Below the pieces are notes generated by a model that was not told where the DNA came from, did no database searches, and saw only the letters and a program-made list of their open reading frames with translations. A DNA stretch of 64,000 nucleotides from Rhodococcus sp. G-MC3 (GTDB taxonomy: Bacteria > Actinomycetota > Actinomycetes > Mycobacteriales > Mycobacteriaceae): positions 88,745 to 152,744 of the forward strand of contig NZ_JASISW010000013.1 of assembly GCF_030063335.1 (NCBI RefSeq), written 5' to 3'. The translations under genes and the position numbers were made by a program. Below are positions 44,280-52,481 of this stretch, in pieces (within the stretch, counting starts at the first letter, position 1; each line of letters begins with the position of its first letter).

Positions 44280-45896
44280 TCACCCGCGAGGTCGCCGTGA
44301 TGCCCACTCCCGGAGGATTGAACGAGAGGGTTTCCCGGACGCGATCATCGGCATCTCATCGAGCAGGATCACCTCAGCAGGCACCTTGTACCCCGCGAGG
44401 ATGCTGCGACAATGAACCCGCAATTCTGCCTCCGATGATGTTTGCTCGGGAAGCAGTACCACGTAGGCGATTCCACGCTCTCCAAGTCGGTCATCGGGTA
44501 CTCCGATGACCGAAACCTCACTGACTGCAGGGTGCTGACCGATGACGCCTTCGACTTCCGAGGGGTACACGTTGAAGCCTCCGACGATGTACATCTCGCC
44601 GATCCGGTCGATGATGCGCAACTCGCCCGCGTCGAGCACACCCACATCGCCGGTATGCAGCCAACCGTCTGTATCGAGCACATCCGATGTCGCCCGCTCG
44701 TCATCGAAATATCCCGACATGACATTGAAACCGCGCACCAGAACCTCCCCGCACGTCCCGTCCGCAACACCGCGCCCGTCGCCGCCGAGTATCTGCACCT
44801 CCACGTCGGGTAGCGGGGGCGCTCCGGCCGAGTAGGAGCAGGTTTCAGGATATGTCGCGGTAACGACGCCGCTGGCCTCGGTAAGTCCGTATCCCGTTGC
44901 GATCTTCCCGATCCCGAGTTCGCTTCGGATGCTGTCCAATAGGGAGGCAAACACCGTTGTTGCGCCTGTGACGGCGAGGCGGGGTGCCCATGTCGGTGCC
45001 AGTCCCGACAATCCGGCCGCCGCGATCAGATCGATGAACATCGTCGGCGGACCGGATAGTATGGTGATCTGCTCCGTCGTAATCCGGTTGATTGCCGCGC
45101 TCGGCTCGAACAGGTCGACAGCGATATAGCACCCGCCGGCAATCAGAGTCGCGAGCAACCCAGCATTGAGCCCGAAAGAGTGAGACATCGGCGCCACCCC
45201 CAAGAGTCGGTCGGTCGGTCCGATCTGTAGCCGTCCGACGAGAGCGCTATAAGTGCGCACGAGCTGACCGTGACGCAACACGACGCCTTTGGGAGCTCCG
45301 GTCGAGCCTGATGTCCACATGATGTAAGCGGCATGTTCGCTCGGCAGCGCAGCACTGTGCGAAGCCCAGAGATCGGCGGGATTCGGTCTCGTCGCGGATT
45401 CGAGAAACTGCGTCCAGCTGGTGACATTCGAGTCCGGGTTTTGCTGAAAGTCGATGATTTGGGCCAGCCGAGGTAGTTCTCGAATGGGCCTTCGCGAGCC
45501 CGAACCGCCCGCCGCGCTTCGCAGCATTGCCACGTAACCGGTGCAGAGGAAGCCGTCTTCGACGAAGAGTAATCGGCTCCCCGTCCTGCGGAGCTGATCC
45601 GCTGCCTGCGTGCCGCGCAGACGCGTGTTGATCGGGACGACCACGACTCCGAACGAATGGGCACCGAGCGCGACGACCGCCCACCTTGCGGAGTTGGGGG
45701 CCCACAGAGCAATTCGGTCCCCGCGTTGGATCCCGGCAGCTGCCATCGCCCTACCTGCACGGAAAGCCAACCCCGCAAGTTGCTCGTAGGTGAATCGCTC
45801 CCGGCCGTCTACGACCGCTTCGCGAGCCGCGTAGCGACGCCCGGACTGTACCAGTACCTCCCACACGGTTTCAGGGGTGAAGTCGCCGACAGCCAT
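44280..45896 (-). CDS. Acyl-CoA synthetase, FadD3-like
   Basis: 538 residues. Adenylate-forming signatures: IMWTSGSTGAPKGVVLRHGQ (P-loop), PMSHSFGLNAGLL, LAVTGATTVFASLLDSI, IATGYGLTEASGVVTATYP, WLHTGDVGVLDAGELRIIDR, GGFNVYPSEVEGVIGQHP and the catalytic lysine in MIASGKPSRSIL. The arrangement recalls FadD3, which activates the HIP rings C/D intermediate of steroid breakdown, and its position in a steroid island supports this, although other carboxylates are possible. The start is set at 45896; the open frame continues upstream without a ribosome site. It is divergent from ksi, 145 bases apart. Confidence 0.85.
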   Translation of the reverse strand: MAVGDFTPETVWEVLVQSGRRYAAREAVVDGRERFTYEQLAGLAFRAGRAMAAAGIQRGDRIALWAPNSARWAVVALGAHSFGVVVVPINTRLRGTQAADQLRRTGSRLLFVEDGFLCTGYVAMLRSAAGGSGSRRPIRELPRLAQIIDFQQNPDSNVTSWTQFLESATRPNPADLWASHSAALPSEHAAYIMWTSGSTGAPKGVVLRHGQLVRTYSALVGRLQIGPTDRLLGVAPMSHSFGLNAGLLATLIAGGCYIAVDLFEPSAAINRITTEQITILSGPPTMFIDLIAAAGLSGLAPTWAPRLAVTGATTVFASLLDSIRSELGIGKIATGYGLTEASGVVTATYPETCSYSAGAPPLPDVEVQILGGDGRGVADGTCGEVLVRGFNVMSGYFDDERATSDVLDTDGWLHTGDVGVLDAGELRIIDRIGEMYIVGGFNVYPSEVEGVIGQHPAVSEVSVIGVPDDRLGERGIAYVVLLPEQTSSEAELRVHCRSILAGYKVPAEVILLDEMPMIASGKPSRSILREWASRRPRG

Positions 45897-46041
45897 ATCC
45901 GAGGGACCGTACCCGAGAATCTGGACGAGCGACACGGTCGGTGACAACCTCCCACTGAGCGGGAACAGCTCGATTGTGAACCTGGCGATGGTGGTTACCG
46001 TCACACGATCGACGGCCCACCGAGGCACCAGGGAGAACCAG

Positions 46042-46413
46042 ATGGTCTCAGCAGACGAAATCCGTTCGGCAGTAACCAACTACCTCGACACAGTCGGGAA
46101 CAAGCCCTCGGCCGATGTTGCGGCCTTGTTTGCCGATGATGCCACCCTCGAGGACCCGGTGGGCACCGAGCCGCTTGCCGGGCGCGAGGCCATCGAAAAG
46201 TTCTACTCCGCTCTTGACGCCGCGCAGTGCACCACCGAGCTACTTGACATCCGAACCGCGGGCAACAGTGCAGCCTTCCGTTTCCGGGTGAACACCGACA
46301 CCGGTGAGCAGACCATCCGCATCGAACCCATCGACATCATGACATTCGACGACCAGGCGCGGATCACCAGCATGCGCGCGTTCTGGTCGCAGGACGACAT
46401 CAGCTTCGGCTGA
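46042..46413 (+). CDS. ksi: Steroid delta-isomerase (NTF2-like)
   Basis: 123 residues, SnoaL/NTF2 cone fold. The conserved N-terminal helix SAVTNYLDTVGNKPSADVAA carries the tyrosine used for oxyanion hydrogen bonding, and FADDATLEDPVGTEPLAG holds the catalytic aspartate; a second aspartate is in EPIDIMTFDDQARITSMRAF. KSI moves the 5,6 double bond of 3-keto-5-ene steroids to 4,5. Placed directly before kstD with a 20-base gap, the pair converts 5-ene-3-ketones to 1,4-dien-3-ones. AGGGAG precedes the ATG. Confidence 0.85.
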   Translation: MVSADEIRSAVTNYLDTVGNKPSADVAALFADDATLEDPVGTEPLAGREAIEKFYSALDAAQCTTELLDIRTAGNSAAFRFRVNTDTGEQTIRIEPIDIMTFDDQARITSMRAFWSQDDISFG

Positions 46414-46433
46414 GTATCACCAGAGAGAGAACA

Positions 46434-48098
46434 ATGCCTGCAACTCAGCAATCCTGGCACCACGAGGTCGACTTCGTCGTAGTCGGCAGCGGCTGCGGCG
46501 GCCTTACCGGCGCCCTGGCCGCCGCCGATCGAGGTATGGACACCTTGATCATCGAAAAGGCGTCCGTGTACGGGGGCACCACCGCTCTGTCCGGCGGCAA
46601 CATCTGGATCCCCAACAACCCGACGCTTCTCAGGGAGGGGCTCGAGGATTCTCGCGCGGATGTCCGGCGCTACCTCGATGCCGTCATCGGTGACCGCGTC
46701 CCATCGGGGAACATCGACGCATTCATCGACAGTGGCCCTGCGACAATGGAATTCTTGGAGAACTCCAGCAAACACATGCGGTTCCAGTGGTGCAGCGGGT
46801 ACTCGGACTATCACCCGGAGAAGCCGGGCGGGCGCCCCGCCGGCCGCACTATCGAACCGCTGCCGTTCGACCTCAAGGAGCTCGGGGAGGACGAGGAGTG
46901 GCTTCGACCCGGTGCCCTCGCCACGCCCGCGGGGTTGTACATCACCTCCAAGGAGTTCGCGAAGCTCAACATGGTGATGCGCACGTGGGCGGGGCGTCGA
47001 GCGGCACTCGGCACCGGCTGGCGGGCCCTCGGGAGCCTCGTCATGCGCAAGCACATGGACACCCTCGGGCAGGCGCTGATCGGCCGGTTACGACTGGCGG
47101 TCAAGGACGCGGATGTTCCGCTGTGGCTGAACACGCCGCTGCAGTCGTTGATCACCGATGACTCCGGGGCCGTCACCGGTGTACTCGCCCAGCGTGGTGC
47201 CTCGCCGATCCGCATCCGGGCCCGTAAGGGAGTGCTACTGGCCAGCGGCGGATTCGAGCAAGGTCAGCAGATGCGCAAGAAGCACTTGCGCGAGGGCGGC
47301 AAGGACAACTACAGCGCCGGCTCCGTCGACAACACCGGCGACGGCATCATCGCCAGTGAGCAGGTCGGCGCCGCACTGGATCTGATGGACGATGCTTGGT
47401 GGATGCCCTCGTTCCAGCGGCCCGACGGGATCATGCATGTACTGGTGTCGGAGCGCTCCATTCCGCGTTCGTTCATCGTCGACCAGACGGGTAAGCGGTT
47501 CACCAACGAGGCCGCACCGTACGTGTCATTCGTGCACGACCAGATCGCGGGTGACCACGACCCGATCTGGTTCATCTTCGATGGCAAGGCAAAGAGCCGC
47601 TACCAGTTCGGCGGAGTCATGCCGGGCCAGAAGTTTCCCAAGTCGTGGTTCGATACCGGGCTGATGCATCGGAAGGACACTATCGAGGAACTCGCGGCGG
47701 CGATCGACGTTCCTGCCGAGCAACTTACCGCGACGGTGCTGCGGTTCAACGGCTTTGCTCGCGCAGGCAAGGACCAGGACTTCGGTCGAGGCGAGAGCGA
47801 GTACGACAAGTACTACGGCGACCCGACGCTGCCCGACCCGACGATGGATGTGCTGGACAAGTCGCCGTACTACGCGGTACGCATGCGAGCAGGCGACCTC
47901 GGCACCAAGGGCGGGGTCGTTTACAACGAGAACGGTCAGGTGCTGCGAGCCGACGGCGGGATCATCGCTGGGCTCTACGCCACGGGTAACACCTCCGCCG
48001 CCGTGATGGGTAACGACTACGCCGGCGCGGGCGCCACGATCGGTCCCGCCATGGTATTCGGGTGGGTCGGCGCTCGGCACGCTGCCGGCGTTCACTGA
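46434..48098 (+). CDS. kstD: 3-ketosteroid delta1-dehydrogenase
   Basis: 554 residues. FAD-binding: FVVVGSGCGGLTGALAAADR, then ASVYGGTTALSGGNIWIPNN, the characteristic flavin-loop of KstD. Catalytic-domain tyrosines and the C-terminal segment SPYYAVRMRAGDLGTKGGV (with the oxyanion-binding Tyr/Gly pair) and GLYATGNTSAAVMGNDYAGAG are present. The enzyme removes hydrogens at C1 and C2 of 3-ketosteroids; along with KshA it triggers ring B opening. It belongs to a set ksi-kstD-small protein-hsaD. Electron acceptor not known. AGAGAGAACA precedes the start. Confidence 0.93.
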   Translation: MPATQQSWHHEVDFVVVGSGCGGLTGALAAADRGMDTLIIEKASVYGGTTALSGGNIWIPNNPTLLREGLEDSRADVRRYLDAVIGDRVPSGNIDAFIDSGPATMEFLENSSKHMRFQWCSGYSDYHPEKPGGRPAGRTIEPLPFDLKELGEDEEWLRPGALATPAGLYITSKEFAKLNMVMRTWAGRRAALGTGWRALGSLVMRKHMDTLGQALIGRLRLAVKDADVPLWLNTPLQSLITDDSGAVTGVLAQRGASPIRIRARKGVLLASGGFEQGQQMRKKHLREGGKDNYSAGSVDNTGDGIIASEQVGAALDLMDDAWWMPSFQRPDGIMHVLVSERSIPRSFIVDQTGKRFTNEAAPYVSFVHDQIAGDHDPIWFIFDGKAKSRYQFGGVMPGQKFPKSWFDTGLMHRKDTIEELAAAIDVPAEQLTATVLRFNGFARAGKDQDFGRGESEYDKYYGDPTLPDPTMDVLDKSPYYAVRMRAGDLGTKGGVVYNENGQVLRADGGIIAGLYATGNTSAAVMGNDYAGAGATIGPAMVFGWVGARHAAGVH

Positions 48099-48111
48099 GA
48101 GATGAGGCACG

Positions 48112-48369
48112 ATGCAGGAATTGAGCTGCGCCAGCTGCGGCAACCGCGTGTTGGTGGAGAAGTACAGCCCCACGCACACCAGCGTTCAGTGGCTCGAGGA
48201 CGCGGAAGAGGCCTGTCCTGAGTTCGCTCGCCACATCTCGCTCGGGATGCCGAGCAAGTCCATCCCGACCTGCACCCGGCTTCGGGATTCGATCGCGGAC
48301 GCGGTGGTTCTGGGCGCCCTCGAAACCGATGCCACCCGCAGCTATCCTGTTCCAGGTCGCCTACATTAA
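48112..48369 (+). CDS. Small CxxC protein linked to kstD
   Basis: 85 residues. The N-terminus MQELSCASCGNRVLVEKYSP has a CxxC pair, a third cysteine lies in EEACPEFARH and a fourth in SIPTCTRLRDS. This could be a one-metal zinc ribbon or a small redox protein. It begins 13 bases after the kstD stop with a GATGAGGCACG site, so it is translated with kstD. I recall comparable small proteins near actinobacterial kstD genes, but no function. Cysteine number and spacing are compatible with zinc binding. Confidence 0.7.
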   Translation: MQELSCASCGNRVLVEKYSPTHTSVQWLEDAEEACPEFARHISLGMPSKSIPTCTRLRDSIADAVVLGALETDATRSYPVPGRLH

Positions 48370-48603
48370 CCGAACCAAACCTGTTGACTCCGAATAATAT
48401 TCGCTGAATTGGAATGCAGCTTGAGTCAACTATCGTTTTGGTACCGGAAAGCACCCTTGGGTCACCGGCCGGATAGTACTGTCCGCCCGAACAACCGCGT
48501 CACCTCGGCGTTTGTGGACGGCTGGACGCGAGCAGGTCGCACATCTCCCGGTGGGCGGAACAGTGGATGGCGCGACACGCTATCCGAGAACTGTGATGTA
48601 GTC

Positions 48604-48855
48604 CGCGAACCGCTGATCGACCTGAACACGCTCAACAACCGGCCGGTGCCGCTGACGGCGGTCGGCGCCGGGTTCACCTACGGCGCCAGCGGACTGTTCA
48701 CCATCCTGCTGACCAAGGAGACGATAAGGGACGCAAATCTTTACACCGGCAGAGGCTTCGAGATTGCCTTTGTGATCGGTGCGGTGGCAGCGTTGATCGG
48801 CGTCGCGTTCATACTGCCCCGCAAGATCGAGCAGGCCGAGGAAGGATCCCGTCAC
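48604..48855 (+). pseudogene. Internally deleted DHA2-type MFS transporter remnant
   Basis: About 84 codons. REPLIDLNTLNNRPVPLTAV is the segment preceding a mid-protein helix of 14-helix MFS drug transporters, and ANLYTGRGFEIAFVIGAVAA followed by LIGVAFILPRK is the very last helix of the same family. The helices between are missing, so the two ends have been joined by a deletion. No start fits the N-terminal half. The remnant sits between the small CxxC gene and hsaD, separating hsaD from kstD. Confidence 0.65.
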
Positions 48856-48976
48856 CGATGCCGGGCGTCGGATCTGCCCACTGACCGGAACACCATCTGG
48901 GAACCAGCTACCCAGCAATGGCAGCCTTGCCGGAGACCGGCGGTTTTCCGCACCGACTCTGTGATTGAGGGCAGCA

Positions 48977-49840
48977 ATGACATCGGACCTGAGTTATTCG
49001 GGCACCTTACGGGAAGTCTTCACCGACGCGGGCGTCCTTCGCTATCACGAGGCCGGCGACGGCCCTCCGCTTCTGCTGCTGCACGGTTCTGGCCCTGGTG
49101 TGACCGGCTGGCGCAACTTCCAGGGCAACCTCGACTTCTTCGCCGAGCACTTCCGCTGCCTCGTCCTAGAATTCCCTGGTTTCGGGGTCAGCGACGACTT
49201 CGGTGGCCACCCGATGGTTACCGCGCACGATTCGGTCGTCGAGTTCGTGGAAGCCCTCGGTCTCGACTGCGTCGACATCGTCGGCAACTCGATGGGCGGC
49301 GGCGTTGCCATCAGCTACGCGATCAACCATCCCGATCGGGTGCGCCGGCTGATTACCATCGGCGGTATCGGAAAAAACATCTTCAGCCCCGGACCGGGTG
49401 AGGGCATCAAGCTGCTTCAGGAGTTCACCGACAAACCGACCCGGCCTCGGCTCGTCGAATGGCTGCATTCGATGGTCTTCGACCCGGCGATAGTGACCGA
49501 GGAACTGATCGAAGAGCGATGGGTTCAGGCCACTGATCCCGAAACCCTTGCCAGCGCGCGCAGGATGTACGGCAAGGCCGCCTTCGCGCAATTCGTGAAT
49601 GCAGCTGAGGCCTCCGACGCGCCACCGCCATGGGCGATGATGCACAAGGTGAAGTCTCCGACGCTGCTCACTTGGGGACGCGACGACCGGGTCAGCCCGC
49701 TCGACATGGCCTTGATCCCGATGCGAACGATACCCAAGGCGGAGCTACACGTCTTCCCAAACTGCGGACACTGGGCGATGATCGAGCAAAAGGAAGCGTT
49801 CGAGAGTGCCGTCCTCGCCTTCCTTCTCCGCAAGGAGTGA
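48977..49840 (+). CDS. hsaD: 4,9-DSHA hydrolase (meta-cleavage product hydrolase)
   Basis: 287 residues, alpha/beta hydrolase. Oxyanion segment LLLLHGSGPGVTGWRNFQGN, nucleophile Ser105 in DIVGNSMGGGVAISYA, acid in LTWGRDDRVSPLDMAL and histidine in NCGHWAMIE. It cleaves the carbon-carbon bond of the ring A meta-cleavage product 4,9-DSHA to 2-hydroxyhexa-2,4-dienoate and HIP. FPGFGVSDDFGGHPMV is typical for HsaD/BphD. The ATG at 48977 is preceded by a GAGG site 6 bases upstream; an in-frame TTG lies four codons earlier. Confidence 0.92.
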   Translation: MTSDLSYSGTLREVFTDAGVLRYHEAGDGPPLLLLHGSGPGVTGWRNFQGNLDFFAEHFRCLVLEFPGFGVSDDFGGHPMVTAHDSVVEFVEALGLDCVDIVGNSMGGGVAISYAINHPDRVRRLITIGGIGKNIFSPGPGEGIKLLQEFTDKPTRPRLVEWLHSMVFDPAIVTEELIEERWVQATDPETLASARRMYGKAAFAQFVNAAEASDAPPPWAMMHKVKSPTLLTWGRDDRVSPLDMALIPMRTIPKAELHVFPNCGHWAMIEQKEAFESAVLAFLLRKE

Positions 49841-49952
49841 CTCCGCTCGATGGTCGCCACTCCCCTCGTTGCGATCAGCGGAGCGCAACCGAAAATTCGA
49901 TGTCCTCGCTACCGGGCGGCCGCTGCGGGATGGATCCTCGTGCCGACACGGA

Positions 49953-50798
49953 CTACGGCCGACGTGACGGTGTCATCGAGCAGTGATCGAATCGGGCTCG
50001 ACCGCCGGAGATCGCCACCTTGTCACCGTTGACCAACTGGAACGATAAGTCGCCCTCCTTACCCCAAACATCAACTCGGGGAGTGTCACCGGGGTGCATC
50101 GCAGCAGTGAACCGGGCGTCGAGACTGACGAGATCGGCGGGGTGCACACCAGTGAGACGGGCCAATTGCACTGTGCTCGCTGCGAGTGTGCACAGCCCGT
50201 GCATGATCGGACGCGGCTGGCCGATGAGTGCGGCGGAATCGGGATCGATGTGGATGTGATGCCGATCTCCCGTGAGCCGGTACAAAACAGCTTGGTTCGA
50301 CGCAGTACTCAGCACACCGCAAATCTCAGGTGCGCCGGTGGGAACGTGCGGCCTCGAGGGCCCGCGATCGCCGCCGAAATTGCCGCTGCCCGGGGCGAAC
50401 AGCGACCAGGTTGCCTGGAAATATCTACATTGCACCTTGACCTCGAACACCGCTGCCCCACCTTTGTCCCACACGTCACCGACCGAGGCCGTCAGCGTCA
50501 ATTCACCGTGTCGAGGCAGCGGCTCGAACATTCGTAATTCCTGGGAGCCGTGCAGCGTCGTCGAGATGTCGAATCCGCCGCGCTTGCCAAGCTCGTCCGG
50601 CGCCCACTGCGCGAGCGTCAAGGCGAAGGTCGGCAGCACCCGAAGCCGTTCCTCGAACACCAAATCCAGCTCTGTTGCTGTCGCGCCCACGGCGATCGCG
50701 TACAGGATGGCGTCGCGCTCGTCGTAAGACACTGTGCGGGCACCCAAATCCACCCCCCTCCAGTCACCAGCGGTCTTGATCCCTGCACACTCGTTCAC
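49953..50798 (-). CDS. MaoC-type double hot-dog enoyl-CoA hydratase (ChsH3-like)
   Basis: 281 residues, two hot-dog domains in one chain, as in eukaryotic-type 2-enoyl-CoA hydratase 2 and ChsH3. The C-terminal motif LYRLTGDRHHIHIDPDSAAL then IGQPRPIMHGLCTL contains the active Asp/His (D-x-x-[HN]-x-I-H-x-D). A GTG at 50798 is used, with GAGGGG upstream. It hydrates trans-2-enoyl-CoA, probably a steroid side chain. It ends a four-gene minus-strand operon headed by the BVMO. Confidence 0.85.
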   Translation of the reverse strand: MNECAGIKTAGDWRGVDLGARTVSYDERDAILYAIAVGATATELDLVFEERLRVLPTFALTLAQWAPDELGKRGGFDISTTLHGSQELRMFEPLPRHGELTLTASVGDVWDKGGAAVFEVKVQCRYFQATWSLFAPGSGNFGGDRGPSRPHVPTGAPEICGVLSTASNQAVLYRLTGDRHHIHIDPDSAALIGQPRPIMHGLCTLAASTVQLARLTGVHPADLVSLDARFTAAMHPGDTPRVDVWGKEGDLSFQLVNGDKVAISGGRARFDHCSMTPSRRP

Positions 50799-50847
50799 TA
50801 TGAGTTCCCCTCTCGCTCAGCTGGATTTCGCCGTGCCGCTTTCGTTG

Positions 50848-51678
50848 TCAACGCTGACTACTTCCCGCATCCACCGGAAGTACCACCGACGTGATGTAGC
50901 GCGCCTCATCCGAGGCCAGGAAGAGGGCGGCGTTCGCGACGTCGACAGCGTCGATCCAGGGAATATCCAGCATGTTCATTCTCTTCGCTGCCTCGATGAA
51001 CTCCTCGCGGGACCGAATTGTTCGGTCCCGGTTCACGGTCCTCCGGGCTAACTCATGTCGGATAATTGGTGTGTCCACGATGGTCGGGTGAAGCGAGTTC
51101 ACTCGGATTTTGTAAGGAGCCAATTCCTTAGCCAGGCTGCGCATCAATCCGACGACTCCGTGTTCGGCCGAAGTATAGTGAGCCGCCCCCACCATCGCGC
51201 GCAGTCCAGCGACCGAGCTGGTCAGAATGATCGAACCTTCCCCGCGCTCGATGAGATGAGGAACCGCCGCCTTACATGTTTGCCATACTCCGGTCAGATG
51301 CACGTCCAGGATCGCTTGCCACGTCGCTTCGACAGGTTCGGAACCAAAGCCGAAAGGAGTGATTCCCGCTGTCGCGCAGATGATATCGAGACCGCCAAGT
51401 TCCTGGACGCCGGCGTCGATCGCTTGCTTCAACTCGGCGCCATCACGAACGTCGACCCCAAAACACACTGCACGTCTGCCTTCGTTCACGATCGCACGTT
51501 CGGTCTCGGCGAGGCCGTACAACGTGCCCGGCGATGTGTCGCCCGTTCTGATGGGACCGCAGCCATCCACCACGATGACATCGGCGCCCTCCTGGGCGAA
51601 GCGGATTGCCTGTGCACGTCCGATTCCACCGGCAGCAGCGGTGACCAGTGCAATCTTTCCTGCAAGTCGCGCAGCCAT
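50848..51678 (-). CDS. Mycofactocin-coupled type SDR lacking the catalytic lysine
   Basis: 276 residues. LAGKIALVTAAAGGIGRAQA, then EEGADVIVVDGCGPI, ADTS-type insertion (GDTSPGTLYGLAETERAIVN) and W-Q-T-C-K-A after the strand are marks of the mycofactocin-associated SDR group, which keeps its NAD tightly bound and hands electrons to mycofactocin. The usual Y-x3-K reads YTSAEHG here: tyrosine present, lysine replaced by glutamate (verified on both bases strands). The catalytic serine SSVAGL is intact. Perhaps inactive or a partner of the next SDR. The ATG overlaps the preceding stop (TGATG). Confidence 0.82.
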   Translation of the reverse strand: MAARLAGKIALVTAAAGGIGRAQAIRFAQEGADVIVVDGCGPIRTGDTSPGTLYGLAETERAIVNEGRRAVCFGVDVRDGAELKQAIDAGVQELGGLDIICATAGITPFGFGSEPVEATWQAILDVHLTGVWQTCKAAVPHLIERGEGSIILTSSVAGLRAMVGAAHYTSAEHGVVGLMRSLAKELAPYKIRVNSLHPTIVDTPIIRHELARRTVNRDRTIRSREEFIEAAKRMNMLDIPWIDAVDVANAALFLASDEARYITSVVLPVDAGSSQR

Positions 51679-52481
51679 CAGGTCACTTTCTCGGTTAGTC
51701 CGGCATCGACCACCAGTTGTGCCCCTGTAATGAAGCGGGACTCGTGTGATGCGAGAAAGAGAACAGCGTTGCTCACATCGATCGGTTCCAGCCAGGGCAC
51801 CGGGAGTAGGTGCTTCGCCATCAGCGCGAACGCTGCGTCAGCCTGAGCCGGGTGCGACAGATCCGGTCTGAGATTGGCGAATACATCCGTATTGAGAATC
51901 ATTTCAGTCCCGACCGCCCCGGGTAAGACAGTGTTCACCCGGATCATTCTGGGCCCCAGTTCGTTTGCCAACGAACGGGCAAGGCCGATCAGTGCATGCT
52001 TGCTAGCGGAATAGTGGGAAGTTCGGGCAGTTCCCTTGATCCCGTTGGTCGAGCTGATCACGATGATCGAACCGCCCGTGGTCAGATGCGGCTCGGCCGC
52101 TTTCACTGTGTGCCAGACGCCAGTGAGGTTTACATCGAGCGTCCGCTTCCACGCCGAGTCTTCCAACTCCCACGACGTTGTGAGATCGGAGTAGATTCCA
52201 GCGTTGGCTACCACGGTATCGAGTCCACCGAGCTCAGTCACCCCGGCGAGGACGGCCGCCGTCGTCTCGTGTTGATCGCGCACATCCGCGAGCTCCGTAT
52301 GGCACCGCTGCCCCGTCCCATGCACCAGGTCGGCGGTTTCCGCCAGCATCGATGCTGCCTCGCCAAGGTCCAAGCCGATGATGTCAGCGCCTTCCTCGGC
52401 TAGGCGCAGGCAATGACTTCGGCCCATCCCTTTGGCGGCACCGGTGACGAGTGCGACGGTATTCGAAAGCCGGCCCGTCAC
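51678..52481 (-). CDS. Mycofactocin-coupled type short-chain dehydrogenase
   Basis: 267 residues. VALVTGAAKGMGRSHCLRLA coenzyme loop, NAGI, ISSTNGIKGTARTSHYSASK with the complete Ser-Tyr-Lys triad, and LGPRMIRVNTVLPGAVGTEM. The PVPWLEPIDVSNAVLFLASH stretch matches the C-terminal pattern of mycofactocin-coupled SDRs. It should oxidise a secondary alcohol. The GTG overlaps the BVMO stop (GTGA). A 17beta-hydroxysteroid role is suggested by context only. Confidence 0.86.
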   Translation of the reverse strand: MTGRLSNTVALVTGAAKGMGRSHCLRLAEEGADIIGLDLGEAASMLAETADLVHGTGQRCHTELADVRDQHETTAAVLAGVTELGGLDTVVANAGIYSDLTTSWELEDSAWKRTLDVNLTGVWHTVKAAEPHLTTGGSIIVISSTNGIKGTARTSHYSASKHALIGLARSLANELGPRMIRVNTVLPGAVGTEMILNTDVFANLRPDLSHPAQADAAFALMAKHLLPVPWLEPIDVSNAVLFLASHESRFITGAQLVVDAGLTEKVT

